A DNA stretch of 64,000 nt, taken from assembly GCA_963765935.1 (NCBI GenBank), contig CAVXXX010000001.1:186001-250000 (forward strand), given 5' to 3'. Below are positions 25,248-33,663 of this stretch, one piece after another. How positions within the stretch are numbered: the first letter of the stretch is position 1; each line of letters starts with the position of its first letter. This stretch comes from JAMXLG01 sp963765935. Lineage in GTDB: Bacteria > Vulcanimicrobiota > Vulcanimicrobiia > Vulcanimicrobiales > Vulcanimicrobiaceae. Under the pieces are notes generated by a model. That model saw only the letters and a list, made by a program, of their open reading frames with translations, had not been told where the DNA came from and searched no databases. The position numbers and the translations under genes are program-made.

Positions 25248-26680
25248 GTCGCGCGCGCTTCCACGTACGCGCGGTATCTCGCCAGGAAGTCGCGCGCCGC
25301 GCGTTCGTGATCGACCGCCGGACGCGGGTAAGCATCGCTTGCAAAAAGCGGCAGCGTCATTTGCTCGTCCGCCGAATCGCTCGACGCGCGCAACGCACCC
25401 GACGGAACGTGCGCGAGCTCTTTGATCCAATGTTTGACGTAGGCGCCGGTCGGATCGTACCGGCGCCGTTGTTTTTCCGGATTGTAAATACGCGGAAACT
25501 GCGCCATATCGGCGCCGACACCGGCGATCCACTGCCAATTTCCTGAAGCAATCGCGAGGTCGTCTTCGACGAGCCAGCGGTCCCACTCGTCGCGGCCGGT
25601 GCGCCAATCGACGCCGAGATCGAAACAAAGAAACGACGCGACGACGGGACGCACGTGCGGATGCATCCATCCCGTTTCATGCAGTTGACGGATGCCGGCA
25701 TCCACAAGCGGATACCCGGTATTGCCGGCGCGCCACGCGTCGAGCGCCGCGTGCGAACGCGCAAACGCGAAACTCGCCATTCGCTCTTGCAACGGTTTCT
25801 CGTCGACTTCCGGATGGAAGTAGCCGAGTTGCAGGAAGAAGTCACGCATCGCGATCGAGCGCAAAAACAGACGTAGCGAAGCGCGCTCTTCCGCCAAAAG
25901 GAAGGGATCTTCCATCCGCGCCTTCGTGGCTCTGACAATCGTTCGTGCAGAGATGGTGCCGAACGAGAGATGCGCTGAAAGATGCGACGTTCGATCGTCG
26001 CTCGGCACGTTCGCGGCGACGGCATATTGCACGGCCGATTCGGCAAGAAACCGCTCCAGCGTTGCGCGCGCGAGCGCGCTTCCACTTTTAATTGCGCGAT
26101 CGGTTGCGCCGAAGTCGTGCGGTTGCGGAAGCGCTTCGCTCTGGAGGTCCGTCGAGGCGAAGTGCAGCAGCAGAGGCGCTTCGTACGACGCGAGTTCGCA
26201 CGAGCGCCACACATCGAAATACGGAGCGAACGCGCGATACCCGCTTCCGCCGCTCGCGCGCACTGCAGCCGTTTCTTCCGGTGGAACCGCGGGCGCATCG
26301 TGCACGATCATTGCGCGCAATCCGGCTTCTTCGAGATGCGACTGCACGCGTTCGTTGCTGCGCGCCGTGTCGCCGTCGTAGGCAGCAGACCACGCGACGC
26401 CGCTTGCGCCGCATGCGCGAGCGATATTCTTCAACACGCTCGAGGGCGTGCCGCGCCGCACGAGCAAACGCGAACCGCGTTCGCGCAGCGCTTCGTCGAG
26501 CGATGCGACCGCTGAACAAAAGAACGCGGCGCGTCGAGGCGAGCGGCCTAGCCGCGATTCCAGTAGCCGGTCGATCACCAACACGGGAACGATCTCCCCC
26601 ATCGCAGCGGCCTGCGCGAGTCCCGCGTGATCTTCCAAACGGAGGTCGCGCGTAAACCGGTAGAGGACGCGCTCGCTCAT
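25244..26680 (-). CDS. phr: Deoxyribodipyrimidine photolyase (cryptochrome/photolyase family)
   Basis: This enzyme uses blue light and FADH to split cyclobutane pyrimidine dimers. It has the N-terminal antenna domain (VLYRFTRDLRLEDHAGLAQA) and the C-terminal FAD-binding helical domain with LSAHLSFGTISARTI, TGYPLVDAGIRQLHETGWMH, RPVVASFLCFDLGVDWRTG and GNWQWIAGVGADMAQFPRIYNP. Length (478 aa) is normal. The start lies next to the stop of the cytochrome gene (26677), so the two form an operon. It fits an organism exposed to light or desiccation. Confidence 0.94.
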   Translation of the reverse strand: MSERVLYRFTRDLRLEDHAGLAQAAAMGEIVPVLVIDRLLESRLGRSPRRAAFFCSAVASLDEALRERGSRLLVRRGTPSSVLKNIARACGASGVAWSAAYDGDTARSNERVQSHLEEAGLRAMIVHDAPAVPPEETAAVRASGGSGYRAFAPYFDVWRSCELASYEAPLLLHFASTDLQSEALPQPHDFGATDRAIKSGSALARATLERFLAESAVQYAVAANVPSDDRTSHLSAHLSFGTISARTIVRATKARMEDPFLLAEERASLRLFLRSIAMRDFFLQLGYFHPEVDEKPLQERMASFAFARSHAALDAWRAGNTGYPLVDAGIRQLHETGWMHPHVRPVVASFLCFDLGVDWRTGRDEWDRWLVEDDLAIASGNWQWIAGVGADMAQFPRIYNPEKQRRRYDPTGAYVKHWIKELAHVPSGALRASSDSADEQMTLPLFASDAYPRPAVDHERAARDFLARYRAYVEARAT

Positions 26681-27024
26681 AGCGTCTCCACATAGGCCGT
26701 AAGATCGTCGACGTCTTGCGACGTCAACTGTCCCGGGTAAAGTTTTGGCATCGGCGGATCGGGATCGGTGATAATCGCGCGGATCGCTTCCGCCGACTTT
26801 CTCTTGCGTTCATCGCGCAATTGCGGGCCAATCCGCCCGGCACGGCCACGGTTTCCATGACAGGCCGCGCAGTTTGCGGCGAAGAGCAAGGCGCCGCGTG
26901 CGGTGCTCGGCGTGGTCGGCGTCGCATTTGCGGCACTATGATTCGCGTTTGCCCCGCGTCCGCACGCCGACGCGAGTACCAAAATGCTCAGTGCAGCGGT
27001 CAACCGGAGGCGCGAAATCGGCAT
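26677..27024 (-). CDS. Small c-type cytochrome lipoprotein (115 aa)
   Basis: The signal peptide ends in LVLASAC, a lipobox, so the protein is likely membrane-anchored by lipid. The mature part has one CAACH haem-binding motif, an IGPQLRDE segment and a distal PPMPKLYPGQLTSQDVDDLTAYVETL, where the Met is the likely second haem ligand. It is a class I cytochrome c electron carrier. It precedes photolyase with a four-base overlap, an unusual pairing. Confidence 0.82.
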   Translation of the reverse strand: MPISRLRLTAALSILVLASACGRGANANHSAANATPTTPSTARGALLFAANCAACHGNRGRAGRIGPQLRDERKRKSAEAIRAIITDPDPPMPKLYPGQLTSQDVDDLTAYVETL

Positions 27025-27081
27025 GAAAAGCGCGGTTTCTTGAAAGGTCTCCTTCTCCCTAGTTGGGGAATTGACGGCATC

Positions 27082-27573
27082 GTGGCCCGAAAAATCTACC
27101 TGCGCTTTGCTCAGGCTGGCGATATCGAACGCCTTCAACGCGATGGCGTCCTCACCGGTATGCCGTCGGCTCGCGAAACGTGGACGCAACGTATGGCGAT
27201 GTGTCTGAACGAGCAGAAATCCGGACGTCGCGCGATTCTCATCGCAGAAGACCAAAGCGGTTTGCTCGGTATGGTGCAGCTCGTCTTTAAATTGCCCACC
27301 GGGTACGAAGATCCGGAAGCGGCAAACGGCATGGACGTCGCAATGATGGAAAGCTTGCGGGTGCGTCCGAATGTGCCGGCTGAAGTCGGCGCCGAACTGG
27401 TCGGCGAAGTTCAGCGGTTGGCGATGAAGAAAAACGTCAAAACGTTGACGTTCCTCATTTCAATGGACAATACGCGCGGCATCAATCAAGCGAAGAGCTG
27501 GGGCTTCGAAGAATTTCGCATCATGCCCGAAGCCGACAAGATGCTCGCATTCTTCCGCAAATCCGTAGACTAA
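27082..27573 (+). CDS. GNAT-type N-acetyltransferase (163 aa)
   Basis: The fold pattern is GNAT: an N-terminal YLRFAQAGDIERLQRDG helix, RRAILIAEDQSGLLGMVQLVF beta strands, an acidic MMESLRVRPNVPAEVGAELVGEVQRLAMKKNV acetyl-CoA region (the usual R/QxxGxG/A loop is altered to VPAEVG), then TRGINQAKSWGFEEFRI near the end. The substrate is unknown. The GTG start at 27082 is uncertain; nothing upstream resembles the family. It is convergent with the anti-sigma gene across an inverted repeat. Confidence 0.68.
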   Translation: MARKIYLRFAQAGDIERLQRDGVLTGMPSARETWTQRMAMCLNEQKSGRRAILIAEDQSGLLGMVQLVFKLPTGYEDPEAANGMDVAMMESLRVRPNVPAEVGAELVGEVQRLAMKKNVKTLTFLISMDNTRGINQAKSWGFEEFRIMPEADKMLAFFRKSVD

Positions 27574-27580
27574 CCCCATC

Positions 27581-27682
27581 TGTCATCCTGAGCCTGTCGA
27601 AGGATCGTGACGAACCAAGAGCCCGACGAAATACCGCCGGGCCCTTTCATTGATGCGATCCTTCGACAAGCTCAGGATGACA
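27581..27682. repeat. Inverted repeat of TCATCCTGAGC...GTCGAAGGATC type
   Basis: Two 27-base arms (27581-27607 and 27656-27682) are reverse complements with one mismatch. The loop holds a smaller GCCCG/CGGGC stem. It sits between two convergent genes and could act as a bidirectional terminator. The arm sequence is a dispersed palindromic motif I recognise from many unrelated bacterial genomes. A degenerate copy lies at 55612-55641. Confidence 0.8.
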
Positions 27683-27691
27683 CTGCCGCGC

Positions 27692-28744
27692 TTATTGCGG
27701 TTGTTGGAATGGTTGTTGGTCGTTTTGCGGTTGTAGTGCGCGGAATGTGAACGCATCGCGATAAATGCCGATCGTCGTACGGCCGTTCACCAAACGCGGT
27801 GAATAGCGCGCTTTCATTGCGGCCTTACAGACCGCATCATCGAGCGAAAGATATCCCGACGATTTCGTGATCGTGCATTTTACAGGATTGCCCCGCTCAT
27901 CAACCGTCACTTCGAACGCCGTTGTCCCTTCGGCAGCTTGTGCATAGGCGATCGGGGCGGGACGCGGATTGATCGCCGTGTCACCGCCGATCGGGGTGAC
28001 TTCACGTACGGTGTAACTCGGGGCGACGGCAATCGATTCAGCGTGACCGTTGAGCACCGGAGGCGTGTCGGCGCGCGCGACGTTGACCGAATTATTCCGC
28101 GCGCGCGGCATCGCTTCGTCGCGGCGCCACACCGGAACGTTCGAACCCGGCGTCTTGGGCTGCGTCGCGGGAGCGGCAACCGGCATATCAGCGGCAACCG
28201 TGGTTTCCGTCGTATGCACCGCGGTCTTTGCTTCCGGACGATCCGTTTGTTTGAGGGTAATGACGTTGTGAACGACGACGATCTTGGGCTGCTGCGGCGC
28301 TACGGGCGCGAGCTTCGGCTTCGCGACGGTCGCACTTTGCGCGCGATGTTCCAGCGTCACGTGGAACGGCTGCGCAGGCGCAGCTTGCACTTGATTCGCT
28401 GCGACGGTTACGGGAGTGGCGACGTTCGCGACAAGGAGAGCGTGAATGCCGAGTGACGCGACGATCGCAAATGCGGCCGTCGAGACGCCGAACGTCCACG
28501 CGCGGCGAACCGTGCGCATACGACGCTCGCCTGCGCGCAACGGCACCGGTTCCCATACTTCGCTCTCCGCGGCACTGCGAACCGTTTGCATCACGCGTTC
28601 GATTTCGCGCTCGCCGCCGAGCGCGCGCAAACACGACGGACACGCCGCAATGTGGCGCCGGTAGTCGTCGCGTTCGGTTTCGCTCGCTTCGCCGAGTGCA
28701 ATTGCACCGGCCAGAATCTCTGCGCGAGCGCAGTCGTGTTTCAT
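27692..28744 (-). CDS. Anti-sigma factor with C-terminal TonB-like domain (350 aa)
   Basis: The N-terminus carries a zinc-binding anti-sigma motif (His31, Cys35, Cys38 in HIAACPSC), so the protein should hold the adjacent ECF sigma factor. One membrane helix follows at about residues 80-105. A long Ala/Pro/Thr-rich periplasmic linker leads to a C-terminal domain with TTAFEVTVDERGNPVKCTITKSSGYLSLDDAVCKAAMKARYSP, which matches the TonB C-terminal fold. ATG at 28744 overlaps the sigma stop (ATGA). The layout suggests a sensor in which the TonB-like end detects an envelope signal. Confidence 0.78.
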   Translation of the reverse strand: MKHDCARAEILAGAIALGEASETERDDYRRHIAACPSCLRALGGEREIERVMQTVRSAAESEVWEPVPLRAGERRMRTVRRAWTFGVSTAAFAIVASLGIHALLVANVATPVTVAANQVQAAPAQPFHVTLEHRAQSATVAKPKLAPVAPQQPKIVVVHNVITLKQTDRPEAKTAVHTTETTVAADMPVAAPATQPKTPGSNVPVWRRDEAMPRARNNSVNVARADTPPVLNGHAESIAVAPSYTVREVTPIGGDTAINPRPAPIAYAQAAEGTTAFEVTVDERGNPVKCTITKSSGYLSLDDAVCKAAMKARYSPRLVNGRTTIGIYRDAFTFRALQPQNDQQPFQQPQ

Positions 28745-29262
28745 TCCTTCTCCGTCATCACCGCTCGCAGCGTCTTCATCGCGCGACATACGCGTTGACG
28801 AACTGCGTCGGACGAGGTCCCTAACATGGTGGCTGCTTCTTGCGACGAGTATCCCGCGTAACTCGTGAGGAGCACGGCCGAGGCCTGATCTGCGGGCAGG
28901 CGCGCGAGCGCCGCTTGAAGATCGACCGACGCTGCACTTTGCTCGTCGATACGCCAGGAGCGTACGTCGTGATCTCGATCGAGCGGCAGCATTCGAATGA
29001 TCTTCTTACGCCTCAGGAACGAGATCGCGCTGTTCGTCGCGGTTTTGTACAACCAGCCGGCGGTGAGCGGTCGATCCGGGTCGGCTTGAAGCGTGCGATA
29101 CGCCGCGAAAAAGACGTCTTGCGTCAGATCGAGCGCAACTTCACTATCGCCGACCATGCGCCGGAGATAACGGGCGAGCTTCGTTTGGTACTCCAAAACG
29201 AGCGATTCGACCCGCGTCTGGGCGCCCGTCGCGGAGCTGGTTGCGAGGTAGACCTCCTCCAT
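28741..29262 (-). CDS. ECF-type RNA polymerase sigma factor (173 aa)
   Basis: Region 2 is seen in VALDLTQDVFFAAYRTLQ and AGWLYKTATNSAISFLRRKK. Region 4 is seen in LQAALARLPADQASAVLLTSYAGYSSQEAATMLGTSSDAVRQRVCRAMKTL. Together these form a standard ECF sigma. The ATG at 29262 is preferred since a GGGGGGA site precedes it. It is coupled to the anti-sigma gene by a four-base overlap, the usual cotranscription of such pairs. Confidence 0.9.
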   Translation of the reverse strand: MEEVYLATSSATGAQTRVESLVLEYQTKLARYLRRMVGDSEVALDLTQDVFFAAYRTLQADPDRPLTAGWLYKTATNSAISFLRRKKIIRMLPLDRDHDVRSWRIDEQSAASVDLQAALARLPADQASAVLLTSYAGYSSQEAATMLGTSSDAVRQRVCRAMKTLRAVMTEKE

Positions 29263-29338
29263 TGATTCGTCCCCCCTTTCCGAGCCCAACGCCGTAGAAA
29301 TGGAATTCGTGACAGGCAGGCCGGCCACCCCGGCGTCC

Positions 29339-29530
29339 CTAGGCGGCGAGCGCCTGAGGGGATACCGATGCCGGTACCGCTTCCGTCCGCGGCAGAACGC
29401 CGGCGAGGCGGCCGTAGAGCGAGATCGTCTCCCGCCGATGCCCGGTGATCCGCTCGACTTCGCGCAGGGTCTTGCCCTCCTCCAAGAGGTGGACGATGCG
29501 TTCTTGCTGCTGCGGCGTCAACGTATTCAT
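29339..29530 (-). CDS. Small helix-turn-helix protein (63 aa)
   Basis: A compact HTH domain occupies residues 3-45 (LTPQQQERIVHLLEEGKTLREVERITGHRRETISLYGRLAG). It resembles the DNA-recognition heads of IS21/IS630-like transposases and Trp-repressor-like regulators. AGGAG lies eight bases before the ATG. There is no catalytic transposase domain nearby, so it is either a small regulator or a relic. It is divergent from clpP, with about 100 bases between. Confidence 0.6.
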   Translation of the reverse strand: MNTLTPQQQERIVHLLEEGKTLREVERITGHRRETISLYGRLAGVLPRTEAVPASVSPQALAA

Positions 29531-29632
29531 GCTGGATACTCCTGCGCGCCGCGGAACAACCCTGCGCTGCGGTGGCCGCTTTTGAGGCTCAAAAGCTTAC
29601 GTAACGATGCGGCGCGATGTTATAAGCGAATT

Positions 29633-30217
29633 ATGGGACATCTCGTACCGACCGTTCTGGAAAACACCGGCAACTACGAACGCGCGTTTGATATCTACTC
29701 GCGCTTGCTGAAAGACCGCATCGTCTTCGTCGGCGGACAAATCGACGATGGGCTCGCGAATCTTGTCATGGCGCAATTGTTGTTTCTCGAAAAAGAAGAC
29801 CCGGAGCGCGACATCGACATTTACATCAACAGTCCGGGCGGCAGCGTGACGGCTGCACTCGCAATGTACGACACGATGCAGTGTGTGAAACCCAACGTGG
29901 CGACGATTTGCGCCGGTTTCGCCGCATCGGCCGCGACGATCGTTCTCGTCGGCGGCGCCAAGGGAAAACGCATGGCGCTCCCACGCAGCAAAGTGCTGAT
30001 CCACCAACCCTGGATCGGACAAATCAGCGGTCAGGCAACGGATATCGAGATTCATGCGCGCGATTTAATCGCGACGCGGGAACTCCTCGCCGGCATTTAT
30101 GCCGAACGCACGGGGCAGCCGCGTGAAAAGATCCTCGCGGACTTAGAACGCGACTTTCACATGTCGGCTGAAGAGGCGCGCGACTACGGGTTGATTGATG
30201 AGATTCTTACGCGGTGA
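29633..30217 (+). CDS. clpP: ClpP, ATP-dependent Clp protease proteolytic subunit
   Basis: ClpP forms a barrel of 14 subunits that degrades proteins unfolded by ClpX or ClpC. The triad is visible: Ser99 in GFAASAAT, His124 in LIHQP, Asp174 in ERDFHMS. The N-terminus (NTGNYERAFDIYSRLLKDRIVFVGGQID) and INSPGGSV are typical. The ATG at 29633 gives the normal 194 aa. No clpX follows; the next gene is an antiporter. An open frame upstream of the ATG is not coding. Confidence 0.95.
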   Translation: MGHLVPTVLENTGNYERAFDIYSRLLKDRIVFVGGQIDDGLANLVMAQLLFLEKEDPERDIDIYINSPGGSVTAALAMYDTMQCVKPNVATICAGFAASAATIVLVGGAKGKRMALPRSKVLIHQPWIGQISGQATDIEIHARDLIATRELLAGIYAERTGQPREKILADLERDFHMSAEEARDYGLIDEILTR

Positions 30218-30274
30218 CCGGTAGGATCACCAACATGGCTTAGGACGCTCTTCGCTGAAGTCCGAAATTCCGGC

Positions 30275-31828
30275 ATGTGGCAAGATGACGTATGGCTCGT
30301 CCTCGGAGTTTTCGGCGCGTCGGTACCGCTGGTGGCATTTGCGCGCCGCAGCAATATTCCGTATCCGATCGTGCTCGTGCTGGGAGGACTGATCCTCGGG
30401 TTCATCCCCGGCTTGCCGCGCGTATCGTTCGATCCGACCGTCGTGCTCGTGGTTTTTCTGCCGGCGCTGCTGTACTGGGAATCGATCACCGCACCGACCG
30501 GCGCAATCCGTGAGAACGCGTCGCAAATTTGGCTGTTAGCGATCGGATTGGTGATAGCAACCACGATTGCGGTAGCCGTCGTCGTGCACAGCTTGATTCC
30601 GAATAGTCCGTGGGCGATCGCCTTTGTCCTCGGTGCTATCGTGGCGCCGACCGACGAACTCGCATCGGAGCCGGTGCTCGCTCGCATGCGAATGCCGCGA
30701 CATCTCATCGCGCTCGTCGAAGGCGAAAGTTTGCTGAACGACGCCGCATCGCTCATTCTCTACGCTGTCGCCGTTGCTGCAGCCGTGAGTGGAACGTTCA
30801 GCTTTGGACGCGCGGCGATCGGGTTCATCGTATCTGCCGTCGGCGGCGTTCTGCTCGGATTATTGGTCGCGCGACTCGCAACCGAGGCATGGCGCCGGAT
30901 TAAGGATACGCCGCTGCAATCGGTTATCTCGATCACGTTGCCGTACCTCACGTATTCGATCGCCACGCGGACCGGACTCTCCGGCGTATTGGGCGTCGTG
31001 TACGCCGGCTTTCTCGCTAACCGGAATACGCCGACCGTTTTGACACCGCTCTCGCGCCTGCGCTTGACCGGCTTTTGGGAAACGCTCGTCTTCCTCCTCA
31101 ACGTCGTGCTCTTCGTGACGCTCGGCCTCCAACTGCATTCCGTTGCGCAGGCAGTCTTTGCGGAATACTCCGTCACCACCGTACTTTGGTACGCGTTTGC
31201 ACTCAACGCGACGATCATCTTCGTGCGCTTCGCATGGATTCTGGTACAAGAGTATCTTCCCGTCATCGGCACGTCTTCGGACGATCCGTCGCCGAATTGG
31301 AAGCACGCGGTGATTGCAGCATGGTCAGGATTGCGCGGCGCCGTGTCCCTCGCAACGGCGCTGGCGCTGCCGCTCACCGTAGCCGGCGGTGCGCACTTTC
31401 CGCACCGAAGCCTCATCGTGTTCCTCACGTTCACGGTTATTCTCGTGACGCTCGTATGCGGTGGGTTAACCCTTCCACTCGCGATCCGCTTGCTAAAGGC
31501 AGACGTTTCCGACGACGCCGAGGATGAGGAAATTCAGCGGGGCTTGGAAGGGATGTCCGAAGCCGCGCTCGCTGAGCTGGAGACGATCGAGCGCGAAGGA
31601 CAATTGCCGCCGGAACATGTCGCGAGCTTGCGGAGGCGGTACGATCACCAGCGCAAACACGCGGGCGGCCACCCGCGCAAAGAAGATGCGTTGTTCGCTG
31701 CGGAACGGCGATTGATCGAGGCCGAGCGCGCCGCGCTCGTTGCAATGCGCGAGCGCGGCGAGATCGACAACACGACGCTGCGGCGTTTGCAGCGCACACT
31801 CGACTTTTCGGAAGAACGCTTGCGCTAG
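30275..31828 (+). CDS. CPA1-family Na+/H+ (cation/proton) antiporter
   Basis: The first 410 residues hold about twelve membrane segments. Characteristic are LGAIVAPTDELASEPVL and LVEGESLLNDAASLILYAVA, the ion-binding helices of NhaP/CPA1 exchangers, and WSGLRGAVSLATALALP late in the domain. The last 110 residues are a charged cytoplasmic helical tail. Such proteins exchange Na+, K+ or Li+ for protons. It follows clpP by 57 bases and may be cotranscribed. Confidence 0.88.
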   Translation: MWQDDVWLVLGVFGASVPLVAFARRSNIPYPIVLVLGGLILGFIPGLPRVSFDPTVVLVVFLPALLYWESITAPTGAIRENASQIWLLAIGLVIATTIAVAVVVHSLIPNSPWAIAFVLGAIVAPTDELASEPVLARMRMPRHLIALVEGESLLNDAASLILYAVAVAAAVSGTFSFGRAAIGFIVSAVGGVLLGLLVARLATEAWRRIKDTPLQSVISITLPYLTYSIATRTGLSGVLGVVYAGFLANRNTPTVLTPLSRLRLTGFWETLVFLLNVVLFVTLGLQLHSVAQAVFAEYSVTTVLWYAFALNATIIFVRFAWILVQEYLPVIGTSSDDPSPNWKHAVIAAWSGLRGAVSLATALALPLTVAGGAHFPHRSLIVFLTFTVILVTLVCGGLTLPLAIRLLKADVSDDAEDEEIQRGLEGMSEAALAELETIEREGQLPPEHVASLRRRYDHQRKHAGGHPRKEDALFAAERRLIEAERAALVAMRERGEIDNTTLRRLQRTLDFSEERLR

Positions 31829-31849
31829 CCATCGGCTCGCGCAGCGCCG

Positions 31850-32476
31850 TTATTGGCTCGTCTGCGCGAAGACCGAGTCCGGAATGTCGGGATTGATTTT
31901 ATAGTCCGAGAGCGTTGAGGCGATCGTGCCTTTATATTGCGGCTCGTCCACGCGACCGGACTGTGACGTGATGACCGTGTACCCTTTGACGCTGCCGTAG
32001 CTATTCGTCATCTCGGCCGTTCCGCCGTTGGCGTATGTCCATGTCATTGATGTCACGACGGCACGTTTATCGTCGACCGTTGCATCCACATGATCGACGT
32101 TACCCTGCGCGCGCGGGACGAGTTTGAAACGCGTGGCCGTGCCGTCGTCGGAAACTTTCGTGACCGTATACACATCATTCCAATGTGCAGGCGGCACAAG
32201 CTTTGGGTAGAGCTGGTTAAACTGTTGCGCGATGCCCGGCAGGCCGCTTGTGATCTCGAGCTTATCGCGATCCGGATCTTTATGGTAGTACGTCGCGTTC
32301 AAGTCAGTCGAAATGTACGGAAACGTCGTCATTGCAACATGCGCTTTCATCGTTGCGGTGAAGGAATGGAGGTTTGCATTTACCGCGCTCATGCGGCTGA
32401 GCAGATCATCTTGGGCGTTCGTTGCCGACGGCAGCAGCGCGGCGAGAAACGCGAGAGCGCAAAGTGCGGACTTCAT
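31850..32476 (-). CDS. LolA-like periplasmic protein (208 aa)
   Basis: A signal peptide ending at TNAQD precedes a domain with the SRMSAVNANLHSFTATMKAHVAM start, repeated long beta strands (YHKDPDRDKLEITSG, TRFKLVPRA, VVTSMTWTYANGG) and a final DYKINPDIPDSVFA. The pattern is that of the LolA/LppX fold that carries lipids or lipoproteins across the periplasm. Similarity is structural rather than motif-based, so the ligand is open. It overlaps the end of queG and closes the long operon. Confidence 0.62.
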   Translation of the reverse strand: MKSALCALAFLAALLPSATNAQDDLLSRMSAVNANLHSFTATMKAHVAMTTFPYISTDLNATYYHKDPDRDKLEITSGLPGIAQQFNQLYPKLVPPAHWNDVYTVTKVSDDGTATRFKLVPRAQGNVDHVDATVDDKRAVVTSMTWTYANGGTAEMTNSYGSVKGYTVITSQSGRVDEPQYKGTIASTLSDYKINPDIPDSVFAQTSQ

Positions 32477-33663
32477 GTATTGCCTAACGGTCGGCGAACG
32501 CTGAACGGTTCCATTGCGGCGCCAATTTCCGAGCGAACGCTCGGATCTTCTTCAGTTTCCAAGCGCGTTCGCAGCCGGTCGACGGCGTCCGGAGAGCCGA
32601 TACGCCCGAGCGCCCACGCTGCCGCCGCACGGACCATGACGTGCGGGTCACCGGTGAGCGCGTCTCCCAATGCAGCGACAGAACTGCGATCGAGTGCGTT
32701 TCCAAGTGCGATTGCCGCGTTGCGGCGCAGCACCGCTGCGCCACGCCAACCCATCGCCGTTCGGGCGTACCGGCGCTTGAATTCGCCGCTACGCAAGCGT
32801 AGAAGGTGATCGAGCGGCGGCGCCGCGGTCGTTGCATCGTACGGTTCGAAGCGTTCGTCCCCGCGCTGCTGCGCGCGCATCGTCGGTGGACAGACGTCCT
32901 GGCAGATATCGCACCCCCACACCCAATCGCCGATCAGCGGGCGCATCTCCCGCGGAATCATGTCGGTGCGCTGCGTGAGATCCGCGATGCAGCGATTCGC
33001 ATCGATCGTGTAATCGCCGCGCAGCGCGCCGGTCGGACACGCGTCGATGCATCGGGTGCATGCGCCGCAGGTCTTCCGCAGCATTGCATCGGGCGGCAAT
33101 TCGAGCGACGTAATCAACTCTCCGAGAAACACGAATGAACCGGCACGCGGCGAGATGAGATTCGTGTGCTTGCCGACCCAGCCAAGTCCCGCGCGCGCGG
33201 CAAATGCGCGTTCTGCGATCGGCTTTGTGTCACATGCAATGGCCGTAACGGGCGCACCTGCGAGCTCGTCAACGATGCCGGCAAGTTCGCGAAGCATCGC
33301 GCGCATGCGGTGATGATAATCTTCGGACCACGCGTAATTCGATACGCGTCCTTGCAGCGGCGCACGACGCGCCGGCGCGGTCGCGTACGGGACGGCGATA
33401 CAGACGATGCTGCGCGCGCCCGCGAGCACCGTCTCGGGATCGCTCGCCGCACTTGCATACCGTTCGTCGTACGGCCACGTGCTAAGGTCCCCGCGCTCGA
33501 ACGACGCGCGCAGACGCGCGCGCAGTTCGTCGTCGCTTACCGCTTCGGTAACGCGAACGTCGACCGCCCCACGGGCGCGTGCTTCACGCACGATGCGCTG
33601 CTTGAGCGCTTCGCCGTCAGAGCGTTGCGATGGGACGCTCGCGTCCGAGTGGGAACGCTGCAT
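32473..33663 (-). CDS. queG: QueG, epoxyqueuosine reductase with HEAT-like C-terminus
   Basis: QueG performs the last step of queuosine synthesis in tRNA, reducing epoxyqueuosine with a cobalamin and two 4Fe-4S clusters. The clusters are bound by CGACTRCIDACPTGAL and CDICQDVCP. The N-terminal part contains YHHRMRAMLREL and GLGWVGKHTNLI. The last 100 residues are HEAT/PBS-lyase-like repeats (VRAAAAWALGRIGSPDAVDRL), as in the family. The start at ATG 33663 overlaps the preceding gene by 47 bases; GTG 33591 is a shorter option. Confidence 0.92.
   Translation of the reverse strand: MQRSHSDASVPSQRSDGEALKQRIVREARARGAVDVRVTEAVSDDELRARLRASFERGDLSTWPYDERYASAASDPETVLAGARSIVCIAVPYATAPARRAPLQGRVSNYAWSEDYHHRMRAMLRELAGIVDELAGAPVTAIACDTKPIAERAFAARAGLGWVGKHTNLISPRAGSFVFLGELITSLELPPDAMLRKTCGACTRCIDACPTGALRGDYTIDANRCIADLTQRTDMIPREMRPLIGDWVWGCDICQDVCPPTMRAQQRGDERFEPYDATTAAPPLDHLLRLRSGEFKRRYARTAMGWRGAAVLRRNAAIALGNALDRSSVAALGDALTGDPHVMVRAAAAWALGRIGSPDAVDRLRTRLETEEDPSVRSEIGAAMEPFSVRRPLGNT

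Noticed and set aside
29339..29530. IS element remnant at the HTH gene
   Set aside because: No terminal repeats or catalytic domain fragments were seen around it.
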